Translations under genes and position numbers: made by a program
Notes under the pieces: model-generated
What the model saw: only the letters and a program-made list of their open reading frames with translations
Database searches by the model: none
What the model was told of the DNA's origin: nothing
Shown: positions 1 to 7,865 of the stretch, one piece after another
Position numbering within the stretch: the stretch's first letter is position 1
How the letters are laid out: every line of letters starts with the position of its first letter
NCBI GenBank assembly: GCA_964641965.1
Contig: CAZXLD010000035.1
Coordinates: 1 to 51,519 of the forward strand
DNA: 51,519 nucleotides
Origin: JAJDFU01 sp964641965
GTDB lineage: Bacteria > Bacteroidota > Bacteroidia > Chitinophagales > Saprospiraceae
Direction of reading: 5' to 3'

Positions 1-1
1 A

Positions 2-165
2 CCGTGCGCCGTCCACCGTGCAGCCAGTATCCAGCATCCATCAACAAGCATCCACAGCAACGCGTAGCAAGCATCGCGTATCCGGTATCGACGCTACGTA
101 CTTGTACTGATAAGCCATAGCCTCCCTCAATAGTCGCTAGTGTCCAGTATCGTAAAGTGGGAAAC
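2..165. repeat. Partial heptanucleotide-phased intergenic repeat (copy 1)
   Basis: The window opens inside a degenerate repeat with a 7-bp period. From base 2 it reads as consecutive heptads such as CCGTGCG, CCGTCCA, CCGTGCA, GCCAGTA, TCCAGCA, TCCATCA, ACAAGCA. The phase blurs after about base 60, and the remainder (GCATCGCGTATCCGG-type words) resembles the right-hand part of the copies near 3.7 and 17.5 kb. It is non-coding and lies directly upstream of the first CotH gene. The left end lies outside the window. Confidence 0.7.
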
Positions 166-238
166 GAGAATTGATTATCCTTCCAATCAAGTAGGTTGAT
201 TTTAGTATTATTGTGCAGGTTCCTACCGCCCTCTGCAT

Positions 239-1852
239 ATGAAAACACGCTACTTTCTTCTTCTCGCTTTTCTAGTGCCTGCTACCCAGGTATTTAACCA
301 GCAGTCTGCTGATCTATATGATACCGATGCAATCACCACAATTGCTATCACCTTCTCAAACGGAAACTGGAGGTATCAATTGGATTCCCTGCGATATAAT
401 GGCGATGAGTTGCTGGAAGCTACGGTTCAAATAAACGGCAAATCCTACGACCAAGCTGGAGTTCGTTATCGGGATGCCGAAGGGTTTACCCCAAATCGTA
501 TGCGTAATAGCTTATTTATCAAATTGGATCACAATAAATCCGGCAGCAATTACCAAGGCTATCGTACCCTCAATCTTTCCAGTGCGCTACGGGATCCAAG
601 TATGATTCGAGAGGTGGTGTCTTATGAAATAGCTCGACGCTATTTTCCAGCCCCAAGAGCTAATTATGCCAACGTTACCATCAACGATACCTTGTACGGG
701 CTCTTTGTAAATGTAGAGCCTATGGCGGGTGGGTTTCTTGAACGCAATGGAGCTGCATCCGATGGTACATTCATCAAAGCCCATCCAAATAAATCTACAA
801 GTCCATCCGATGGATGCCTGAAAGGTATCTACAGTAGCCTGAAAGCCGATGGTCGCACTTCTTGCTACGAAGACCACTTTCAGCTGCTTTCTTCTTCTGG
901 CTGGTTTGATTTGCAACAGTTGATTGAGGTCCTTAACCGGCGCCCAACAGATTTGGAATCCGTGCTGGATGTGGACCGGGTGCTTTGGGTCCTCGCATTT
1001 AACAATGTATTGGTCAGTTTGGATAGTTATCTCGGGCGGTACAGCGATAATTACTACCTCTATCAAGGCGGCGATGAACGGTTTGCCATGGGGTTAGGAG
1101 CAATGAACTTTGGGTTCGGGAGCTACAAGAATACGGGGGACGGTTCGGATTTAAAGATCAAAGCTCTCCTTCAGCTCGATCCGTTTTTACACCAAAACAA
1201 TGAAGGTAAGCCACTGGTAGCCAGTTTATTGAAAAATGAACAATACCTCAAACAATACCTTGCCCATGTTCGCACCTTATTGCAAGAGGAATTTCGAGGC
1301 GACAAATTCGAATTACGGGTAACTCAATTTCAAGACTTCATTCGTCCCTACCGCAAAGCGGACCCCAATCCCGATTACACGTTTGAGGAATTCGAAAACG
1401 GATTGGTCTATACCCATGGCCGGAAAATAAAAATTCCCGGCTTATTAGCTTTTATGGATGAGCGTTCTGAGTTCCTGAAACGCCATCCTCAATTGATGGA
1501 AATTCCGCCAACGGTTGAAGAGGTTGAAGTATTGGGCCGGGAGCGTTTTGCGAGAGCAAAAGTTGAAGACTTTAAGGTGCAAGCCAGGGTTACCTACAAT
1601 CCGAGTATGGTCTACATTTACTACCGATTTGATCCGAATGAATCCTACCGTCGCAAAGTAATGGTAGACAATGGAAAAAGTAACGATCGGGAAGCACGGG
1701 ATGATTGGTATGGTACTCAATTAGATCCACCTTCCAATGCAGCTACCATGGAATATTTTATCGTTGCTTCCAATGCCCGCACACTGAGTTACCACCCTGC
1801 TCGTTACATGTATGAACCATACAAGATCAGCCTTAGTGAGCTGAATCGATAA
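239..1852 (+). CDS. CotH-like secreted protein, probable degenerate kinase paralogue
   Basis: The 537-residue protein has a signal peptide at residues 1-20 and a CotH-like core. Recognisable segments are GVRYR (75-79), the LNLSSALRDPSMIREV block (110-125), the YGLFVNVE block (153-160) and LDSYLG...NYYLY (261-275). CotH proteins are atypical, spore-coat-type protein kinases or structural relatives. Here the motif that reads IWDMN in the next gene is LGAMN (286-290), so the Asp thought to bind metal is Ala. The His of HNYYLY is Asp270, and the Gly of the YKG motif is also lost. The protein is therefore probably not a kinase. The next gene starts 4 nt after its stop, so the two are likely co-transcribed tandem duplicates. 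ATG 239 is chosen because the signal peptide follows it immediately. The substrate is unknown. Confidence 0.8.
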   Translation: MKTRYFLLLAFLVPATQVFNQQSADLYDTDAITTIAITFSNGNWRYQLDSLRYNGDELLEATVQINGKSYDQAGVRYRDAEGFTPNRMRNSLFIKLDHNKSGSNYQGYRTLNLSSALRDPSMIREVVSYEIARRYFPAPRANYANVTINDTLYGLFVNVEPMAGGFLERNGAASDGTFIKAHPNKSTSPSDGCLKGIYSSLKADGRTSCYEDHFQLLSSSGWFDLQQLIEVLNRRPTDLESVLDVDRVLWVLAFNNVLVSLDSYLGRYSDNYYLYQGGDERFAMGLGAMNFGFGSYKNTGDGSDLKIKALLQLDPFLHQNNEGKPLVASLLKNEQYLKQYLAHVRTLLQEEFRGDKFELRVTQFQDFIRPYRKADPNPDYTFEEFENGLVYTHGRKIKIPGLLAFMDERSEFLKRHPQLMEIPPTVEEVEVLGRERFARAKVEDFKVQARVTYNPSMVYIYYRFDPNESYRRKVMVDNGKSNDREARDDWYGTQLDPPSNAATMEYFIVASNARTLSYHPARYMYEPYKISLSELNR

Positions 1853-1856
1853 ACCT

Positions 1857-3494
1857 ATGAACTACCAACTGGCTTTTCGGAAGGGTTTGTCCCTTATGGG
1901 ATTATTCCTTATGCCCTTCATCAGCATCCAACATCTGGATGCTCAATCTTATTTTTATTCGACGGATCATATCCAGGAAGTCCGACTCACCATCAAAAAA
2001 GAGCGATGGCCGCACTATTTGGACTCTCTTAAAGAAAGTGATGGAGGTCGCTTGCTAGTAACAGGTGCAGTGGATGGCCAGGTTTTTGATACATTGGGTG
2101 TTCGCTACAAAGGGAACAGCTCTTATCATGCCCCCCAAAAGAGTGACCAGATAAAATTACCTTTCAATATTAAACTGGACTACGATTCAAGTCCAGATGG
2201 ACTGAAGGAAGGCTTTGAAACCCTGAAGCTGTCCAACTCCTTTCGCGACCCCAGCTTTCTGCGGGAGGTACTGGCTTACGAGATTGCGCGGAAATACATG
2301 CCGGCGCCGGAGGCAACGTTTGCCCAACTCTACATCAATGACGACTATCAGGGCTTATATCAATCCGTTGAGTCAATCGATAAACGGTTTTTACGGAAGT
2401 ACTACGGTGATTCTTTAGGGCTGTTGATCAAATGTGATCCGATTTGGAATTCAGTTCGCCCACCCGATTGTCCAAAAGGTGATGGAAAATCCTCCCTGCA
2501 ATACCTGGGCGATGATAAGGCTTGCTATGTAGGATTGTATGAGCCCAAGTCAGAAGATGTTTGGGACCCTTTAATTGATCTGACTCGGATTCTGAACAAG
2601 GACCCTAAAAAAATTGAATCCGTACTTAATGTAGACCAGGCACTTTGGATGTTGGCCTTCAATAATGTGATCGTCAATTTGGATAGTTATCTCGGACCAT
2701 TTTGCCACAACTATTACCTGTATCAGGATACGGCTGGCATTTTTCATCCGTTAATCTGGGATATGAACCTGGCTTTCGGTGGGTTTCGATCAGATGGCCT
2801 GGGTAATGTGCTTTCCACCCCTGAGATGCAGGAACTCAGCATGTTTTTGCACTATAAGCAAGGGAATGAAAAGCGACCGCTGGTGGTCCGACTTCTAAAG
2901 CAGGATTTCTATCGAAAACTCTATCTGGCCCACATCCGAACCCTGGTGGAGGAGGTATTTCTGAGCGGTTGGTTTGAGGAACGAGCACGTGCTTTACACC
3001 AGGCTATGGCCGAATATGTACAGGAAGATGCTAATAAACTGTACGATCAGCTGGCCTATGACCAAAACCTGGAGCAAACTGTTGCCGCAGGCTCGGAGGA
3101 AGTGGTTGGTCTATTTGAACTCATGGATGCGCGGGTAGAATATGTAATGAATCATCCGGTAATGCAGAAACCGGCGCCTTACATTGAGGAGGGGCGTATC
3201 GAGCAGGTTACCGACACAGAATTGGAAATTACCCTTCAGACGGAGGATGCAGATAAAGCCTGGTTAATGTGTCGCCCGAAAGGATCCACCTCCCTTTTTA
3301 ATCGCAAAGCGATGCCGGACGATGGTATTCTACCTGATCAGGCTGAAAAGGATGGTATTTGGACCCTGGTTTTGCCTAGCCATACGGATTGGGAGTATTA
3401 TTTCATTGTGGAAAATAAATACCACGCGCGCTTGCTGCCCGAACAGGCTGGCGGTACTTATTTTACAGCTTCCGATTTGTTAACGCAGAAGTAG
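1857..3494 (+). CDS. CotH kinase family secreted protein
   Basis: The 545-residue protein has an N-terminal signal peptide (about 1-30, ending LDAQ) and a complete CotH core. Visible blocks are GVRYKGNSSY (81-90), LSNSFRDPSFLREV (125-138), YQGLYQSVE (164-172), LDSYLG (275-280), HNYYLY (284-289) and IWDMNLAFG (300-308). The WDxN and HN motifs match the metal and ATP site expected of CotH atypical kinases, unlike the upstream paralogue. The C-terminal ~90 residues look like a separate beta-rich domain that may be involved in surface attachment; I do not recognise it. The gene lies 4 nt downstream of the degenerate copy, so the pair may work as active and inactive partners (inference). No T9SS sorting domain is apparent. 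Confidence 0.85.
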   Translation: MNYQLAFRKGLSLMGLFLMPFISIQHLDAQSYFYSTDHIQEVRLTIKKERWPHYLDSLKESDGGRLLVTGAVDGQVFDTLGVRYKGNSSYHAPQKSDQIKLPFNIKLDYDSSPDGLKEGFETLKLSNSFRDPSFLREVLAYEIARKYMPAPEATFAQLYINDDYQGLYQSVESIDKRFLRKYYGDSLGLLIKCDPIWNSVRPPDCPKGDGKSSLQYLGDDKACYVGLYEPKSEDVWDPLIDLTRILNKDPKKIESVLNVDQALWMLAFNNVIVNLDSYLGPFCHNYYLYQDTAGIFHPLIWDMNLAFGGFRSDGLGNVLSTPEMQELSMFLHYKQGNEKRPLVVRLLKQDFYRKLYLAHIRTLVEEVFLSGWFEERARALHQAMAEYVQEDANKLYDQLAYDQNLEQTVAAGSEEVVGLFELMDARVEYVMNHPVMQKPAPYIEEGRIEQVTDTELEITLQTEDADKAWLMCRPKGSTSLFNRKAMPDDGILPDQAEKDGIWTLVLPSHTDWEYYFIVENKYHARLLPEQAGGTYFTASDLLTQK

Positions 3495-3509
3495 TTTCCA
3501 GACTGGAAA
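3495..3509. other. 15-bp perfect inverted repeat after cotH-like gene
   Basis: TTTCCAG-A-CTGGAAA begins at the base after the stop codon of the second CotH gene. The arms are 7 bp with a 1-nt centre. No T-run follows, so it is not a convincing intrinsic terminator. Confidence 0.35.
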
Positions 3510-3542
3510 GGTGGAATTGTTTGAGGGTGGGGTGGCAGTTGC

Positions 3543-3766
3543 CAAACGTCAAGTTACAAATGGCAAATGGCGAATGCCGAATGTGGGATGCGGAATGTGG
3601 GATGCGGAGTTGGGAGTGACGAATGACGAATGGCAGATGGTGTACGTCCCTGATATAGGTTGTCCGTCCACCATGCAGCCAGCGTCCATAGCTTCGCGCC
3701 CTTGGGCGCTAGCATCCAGTATCCAGCTACAAGGATCATGCCTTTAGGCGTAAGTATCGCGCTGGG
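3543..3766. repeat. Heptanucleotide-phased composite repeat (copy 2)
   Basis: This fills most of the 339-bp gap between the second CotH gene and the yheT-like gene. From 3543 to 3661 the sequence divides into 17 consecutive 7-mers (CAAACGT, CAAGTTA, CAAATGG, CAAATGG, CGAATGC and so on). After a 2-nt slip (GT) it continues as CCGTCCA, CCATGCA, GCCAGCG. A GCGCCC-TT-GGGCGC hairpin (3697-3710) follows, then CATCCAG/TATCCAG units and a conserved tail containing AGGCGTAAGTATCGCG. The same order of modules recurs at 17136-17600. ORFs that cross it are artefacts. The repeat lies upstream of the preferred start at 3834. Confidence 0.85.
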
Positions 3767-3833
3767 AATCTCAACTATTGGATTGCCAAAGGTTACTTTT
3801 TGTACTATCTTCCTGTTTTCTAGCGCTCCCAAA

Positions 3834-4799
3834 ATGCCATTAATCGAATCATCTTACGGACGGCCCCCTTTCCCATTGCTCAATGGTCATTTACAAACCC
3901 TTGTCCCTTCACTCATGCGCAATCCTTTTCCGCTGCCCTATGAGCGTGCTCGATTGGAATTGGAGGATGGCGATTTTTTGGATTTGGACTGGTTGGAAAA
4001 GTCGACTCAGCGCCAGCTGGTAGTGCTTACGCATGGGTTGGAAGGCAATTCCCGCAAATCCTATATTACTGCCCTGGCCAAGCTGTTTTTTGAACAGGGA
4101 TGGGATGTTTTGGCCTGGAATTGTCGCTCCTGCAGCGGTGAGATGAATCGAAATTTCCGCTTGTACGACCATGGTGAAATCGGAGACATTGGAACCGTTA
4201 TCCAACATGCCCTCCAACAGAAGCATTACGCGAAGATCGTGCTCGTAGGCATCAGTATGGGGGGGAATATTACCCTCAAATACCTGGGCGTACACGGAAA
4301 AGAAGTGCCCGAGCCCGTAAAAAAGGGTATTGCCATATCCACTCCAGTGGATTTGAGATCCAGTGTAGAACAGATCGATAAGCCGACGAATATTCTGTAT
4401 TGGAAAAGGTTCTTTAAAAAGCTAAAATTTAAAATAGAGGCAAAGGCTGCCCAATTTCCAGGTCGTCTGGATTTATCCAAGATGGACCAGATTCGCCAAT
4501 GGCGCGATTTTGACGAATGGTACTCAGCTCCGGTCAACGGGTATCGAGATGCAGACGATTTTTATGATCAGGCCTCGGCTATCCGTTTTGTAGGGGGGAT
4601 TGACCGCACCGTCTTGCTGATCAATGCTTACAACGATCCTTTATTAGGAGCAACCTGTTTTCCAAAAGAAGTGGCCCGAAAACATCCTTATTTTAATCTA
4701 GAGGCGCCTCGCCAAGGAGGGCATGTCGGATTTAGTCAGCCGGGTGATCGGCATACTTGGGCTGAACGCCGGGTGGTAGCCTATGCGGAAGAAAGCTAG
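3834..4799 (+). CDS. YheT-family alpha/beta hydrolase
   Basis: Read from ATG 3834 the protein has 321 residues, the usual length for the YheT/UPF0017 branch of alpha/beta hydrolases. It opens with the typical Y-GRPPFPLLNGHLQTL segment, followed by LTHGLEGNSRKSY (65-77), the oxyanion and cluster motif NCRSCSGE (96-103), and the nucleophile elbow GISMGGN with Ser141. An acid residue lies in NAYNDPLLG and the catalytic His in GGHVGF near the C-terminus. The substrate is unknown; relatives act as esterase-like enzymes. The longer ORF from 3660 would add 58 residues translated from the repeat DNA, so I reject that start. A short heptad array starts at the gene's last base. Confidence 0.88.
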   Translation: MPLIESSYGRPPFPLLNGHLQTLVPSLMRNPFPLPYERARLELEDGDFLDLDWLEKSTQRQLVVLTHGLEGNSRKSYITALAKLFFEQGWDVLAWNCRSCSGEMNRNFRLYDHGEIGDIGTVIQHALQQKHYAKIVLVGISMGGNITLKYLGVHGKEVPEPVKKGIAISTPVDLRSSVEQIDKPTNILYWKRFFKKLKFKIEAKAAQFPGRLDLSKMDQIRQWRDFDEWYSAPVNGYRDADDFYDQASAIRFVGGIDRTVLLINAYNDPLLGATCFPKEVARKHPYFNLEAPRQGGHVGFSQPGDRHTWAERRVVAYAEES

Positions 4800-4834
4800 G
4801 GATTGGGGATTGTTGATTAGTTATTGAGGATTGG
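4800..4834. repeat. Mini heptad array downstream of yheT-like gene
   Basis: Five consecutive 7-mers (GGATTGG, GGATTGT, TGATTAG, TTATTGA, GGATTGG) start at the last base of the yheT-like stop codon. The period matches that of the long repeats, with a different unit sequence. Confidence 0.55.
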
Positions 4835-4942
4835 AGAATACATTCTTTATCGACTTTGACCGGGCTGCAATCGAAAATATGTGGTCAAGCCTGTACTTTG
4901 TATTATTTTAAGGTGAGTTTCAATTAATCGGCATCCCAATTC

Positions 4943-5494
4943 ATGCAAAAAAAGAAAGTATCCTTGTTTGGATCGCACCATGGCCTCGATGAAAGAAGTG
5001 TTGAATTTCTGCTGAAGGCCATAGATAAAAATAATCTTCCCGGATTCGACTACATAGAGTTTAAACAATCCCTGAGCGCCTTGGCAGACATGGATATGGA
5101 AGAGCCCACGGCTTTTCGTTCCGCTTTCGCTACGGCCAGTACGATGGGATTGACCAAGGAAAAATTGCTGAAAACAGCTGAGCATTACAAAATGGTGCTT
5201 GGTAAAGAGAAAGAACAGTTTGAAGCTGCTGTAAACAAGCAATTGGCTCAGCGGGTTAAATCCAAGCAGAACGAAGTCGAGAAGTTGAGAAAGCAGGTTA
5301 CGGATTATAAAGCCAAAATCGAGGAACTGGAGGAGCGCATCAAAAAAGCTACTAAAGTGATCGAAGAAGCAGACGCGGAAGTCAAAGCTTCCGAAGAAAA
5401 GATCCGATCCACCCAGGAAAACTTCGAACACACCCTACAATCTCTACTCAACGAAATTGACAAGGATATAGAGAATATCCAGAATTATTTGTAA
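4943..5494 (+). CDS. Coiled-coil protein of unknown function, partner of PspA-like gene
   Basis: The 183-residue soluble protein has no signal peptide. Residues 1-85 form a globular N-terminal part (SLFGSHHGLDERSVEFLLKAI onward) that I do not recognise. From about residue 85 to the end it is strongly heptad-patterned, rich in Lys, Glu and Gln, and predicted to be one long coiled coil. The gene ends 63 bp before the membrane-anchored PspA-like gene in the same orientation. Both products are coiled-coil proteins of matching character, so they probably act together at the membrane (inference). The antisense ORF over this gene is a mirror of the charged helix. Confidence 0.75.
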   Translation: MQKKKVSLFGSHHGLDERSVEFLLKAIDKNNLPGFDYIEFKQSLSALADMDMEEPTAFRSAFATASTMGLTKEKLLKTAEHYKMVLGKEKEQFEAAVNKQLAQRVKSKQNEVEKLRKQVTDYKAKIEELEERIKKATKVIEEADAEVKASEEKIRSTQENFEHTLQSLLNEIDKDIENIQNYL

Positions 5495-5557
5495 TCTAAA
5501 GATGGAAACTGCCTGTTTGCATTCCTTCTTAATTGATCATGGACAAACGAAATTTTT

Positions 5558-6586
5558 ATGTCAGATAACGTTCCATTATCGCCTTCTTCCAAGCCAAAGT
5601 CGTTTTGGAAACGGCCTGAAGGCATCACCGGATTCTTTTTCTTTGCTGCGCTCCTGGTGGGCGGTGGTATTCTAGTAGCTGCCAATTTGCAGGCACTTCT
5701 TGCTTTTTTTTCCAGCACACTTGCCTTGGCCGGATTGATCCTGGCACTGGGGTTGCTCATATATGTGGTTGCAGATCCCAAAATGCGGAATTTGGTTTGG
5801 TACATGTATAAGAGCGTGATGCGCACCGTCACCGGTTGGTTTGTCCAGCTGGATCCGATCGGAGTGCTCAAGAGTTATGTAGAAGACCTGGAAGACAACC
5901 TGGTCAAAATGCGCAAGCAAATCGGGGTTATCCGCGGACAGCAACGAAAGCTGCAAACCCTGGTGGAGGAGAACGAAGAGGAAATTGAAAAGAACATGAA
6001 GCTGGCCAGCGCGGCCAAAGCCAAGGGTATGGATGCTCAGGTTACCCTTTCTTCTCGCAAAGCGGCCCGTTTGAAAGAAAGCAATGCCAAATACCAGGCA
6101 CTGCTCAATAAAATGGATGTGTTGTATCGCATCCTGAATAAAATGCATGCCAATTCAGAGGTGCTTCTGGAGGATACTCGCGATCAGGTTAAGCTCAAAG
6201 AACAAGAGCGCAAAGCAATCCGGGCCTCTCATTCTGCCATGAAATCTGCTATGAGCGTGATTTCCGGTGATCCGGATAAGCGGGCTATGTTTGATGCGGC
6301 CATGGAATCCATTACCGATGACGTTGCCAATAAAGTAGGGGAGATGGAGCGCTTCATGGAAATGTCGTCCAAGTTTATGGAAAGCGTGGATCTTCAAAAT
6401 GGCATTTTTGAAGAAGAAGGCCTGGAAATGCTGGAACGTTGGGAGCGAGAGAGTTCGCTGATGCTTCTGGAAAGTGGATCTACCCCCAAAGAAGATACCC
6501 TGGATTTGAATGATCCGGTACAGGAAAAAGAGCCTCAGGCGCGTCAGCAAAGTAGTAGCGGCTCCTACGACAATTTATTTAAGTAA
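5558..6586 (+). CDS. Membrane-anchored PspA/IM30 (ESCRT-III-like) protein
   Basis: The protein has 342 residues. After a short cytoplasmic tail there are two hydrophobic segments at about 23-43 and 50-72, probably a membrane hairpin. A long helical region follows (98-300) starting LDPIGVLKSYVEDLEDNLVKM, which resembles the start of helix 1-2 in PspA/Vipp1 proteins. A later segment around MKSAMSVISGDPDKRAMFDA and MERFME resembles the PspA helix that carries the FERMEEKI-type motif. The C-terminal 40 residues are acidic and likely disordered. PspA-family proteins sense and remodel stressed membranes. Canonical PspA is peripheral, so an integral N-terminal anchor is unusual. The coiled-coil gene upstream is the likely partner. 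The family call is by pattern only. Confidence 0.6.
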   Translation: MSDNVPLSPSSKPKSFWKRPEGITGFFFFAALLVGGGILVAANLQALLAFFSSTLALAGLILALGLLIYVVADPKMRNLVWYMYKSVMRTVTGWFVQLDPIGVLKSYVEDLEDNLVKMRKQIGVIRGQQRKLQTLVEENEEEIEKNMKLASAAKAKGMDAQVTLSSRKAARLKESNAKYQALLNKMDVLYRILNKMHANSEVLLEDTRDQVKLKEQERKAIRASHSAMKSAMSVISGDPDKRAMFDAAMESITDDVANKVGEMERFMEMSSKFMESVDLQNGIFEEEGLEMLERWERESSLMLLESGSTPKEDTLDLNDPVQEKEPQARQQSSSGSYDNLFK

Positions 6587-6650
6587 AAGGATCTTCTTTT
6601 CGTGAGGGTGTCCTTAGCCAGATTTAGGCTTGACTACCTTGAACCCCCCC

Positions 6651-7865
6651 ATGAGGATACTCCATACGGCAGACTGGCACCTAGGGAAACGGCTGCATCA
6701 TTTTGACCGGCTGCCAGAGCAACGAGCCGTACTGGATGAGTTGGTTCGCATAGCGGATCAAGAAAAGGTCGACTTGGTCTTGATAGCTGGAGATTTATAT
6801 GATGTAGTCAATCCCTCTCATGAAGCTCAGGAGCTATTTTATCGAACGCTGCGAAAGTTAGGAAACGATGGCCGCCGTCCGGTTGTGGCCATCGCGGGCA
6901 ACCACGATTCGCCGGATTTAATTGGTGCTCCCGATCCGTTGGCTCGCGAATGTGGAATTATTCTCCTGGGGTATCCCAATTCTGCCTGTCCTCTATTTCA
7001 GTTGGATTCGGGTTTGGCGGTCACGACAAGCGAGCCCGGTTTTCTCCAACTACAGGTCCCTGGTATCGAATTTCCGGTCCGCATACTGACAACGCCCTTC
7101 GCCAACGAAGTGCGCATGAAACAATATTTGGGACAATCCGAAGAGGAAGGTATGCGCGAAGTCCTTCAACATCAGTGGACTGATCTGGCGGAGAAGTATT
7201 GCAATGAACAGGGAGTCAATTTGTTGACGGCTCATTTATTTGTAGCAAGTCGCGATGCGGATTTACCCAAAGAACCCGAACTGGAGAAGCCTATCCAAAT
7301 CGGTACGGCTTCCATCGTATATGCCGACCTTATTCCGGAGTCGATTCAATACGCTGCTTTAGGGCATTTGCATCGCAGCCAGGTTATCGCAGACAGCAGT
7401 TCATTGGTGGCATATTCCGGAAGCCCCTTAGGCTATAGCTTTAGCGAAAGCGGTCAGCAAAAGGTGGTTCATCTGCTGGAAATCGAACCCGCAAAACCCG
7501 TAACATGGCAGCGAATTCCTTTAGAAGCAGGCAGGCAGTTGGTACGAAAGACTTTTGATCAAGTCTCCAAAGCCTTGGAATGGCTTCAAGCCAATGATGA
7601 ATCGTTAGTCGAACTTACCCTTCGCACCGAGTATTTTTTAACTGCCAAGGAACTGCGATCCATTCGAAAAGCCTCCCCCTTTGTGTTGAACATTATTCCC
7701 GAACCGACCCAGGAACAGGAGTTGATGTCCCCTCGGGAATCCATTTCGCTGGATCAACTTCCGGAAGAACTGTTTACGTCTTATTTTTTGCAACAAAAAG
7801 GACAAGAGCCTACACCGGAAATCCTGGCTCTTTTCCGTGAATTGGTAAACCAAAAGGAAGGTTGA
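6651..7865 (+). CDS. sbcD: Exonuclease SbcCD, nuclease subunit SbcD
   Basis: The 404-residue Mre11-type calcineurin-like phosphoesterase carries all the metal-binding motifs: ILHTADWHLGK at the N-terminus, AGDLYD, AGNHDSPD, TAHLF and GHLHRSQ. With SbcC it forms the Rad50/Mre11-like complex that opens hairpins and processes DNA ends in the cytoplasm. I start it at ATG 6651, where the protein begins MRILHTADWHLG as in the family; an upstream ATG at 6630 would add seven residues. Its stop overlaps the sbcC start in a TGATG, implying translational coupling. Confidence 0.95.
   Translation: MRILHTADWHLGKRLHHFDRLPEQRAVLDELVRIADQEKVDLVLIAGDLYDVVNPSHEAQELFYRTLRKLGNDGRRPVVAIAGNHDSPDLIGAPDPLARECGIILLGYPNSACPLFQLDSGLAVTTSEPGFLQLQVPGIEFPVRILTTPFANEVRMKQYLGQSEEEGMREVLQHQWTDLAEKYCNEQGVNLLTAHLFVASRDADLPKEPELEKPIQIGTASIVYADLIPESIQYAALGHLHRSQVIADSSSLVAYSGSPLGYSFSESGQQKVVHLLEIEPAKPVTWQRIPLEAGRQLVRKTFDQVSKALEWLQANDESLVELTLRTEYFLTAKELRSIRKASPFVLNIIPEPTQEQELMSPRESISLDQLPEELFTSYFLQQKGQEPTPEILALFRELVNQKEG

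Noticed and set aside
587..1066. 159-aa minus-strand ORF opposite the first CotH gene
   Set aside because: It is antisense to a protein with a clear family pattern and shows no motif of its own.
3511..3747. Plus-strand 78-aa ORF within repeat DNA, and the N-terminal extension of the yheT-like ORF from 3660
   Set aside because: Both are translations of the 7-bp-phased repeat and have no recognisable protein pattern; the yheT start at 3834 fits its family.
4847..5431. 194-aa minus-strand ORF
   Set aside because: It is antisense to the coiled-coil gene; its Phe-rich composition is the mirror of Lys/Glu codons.
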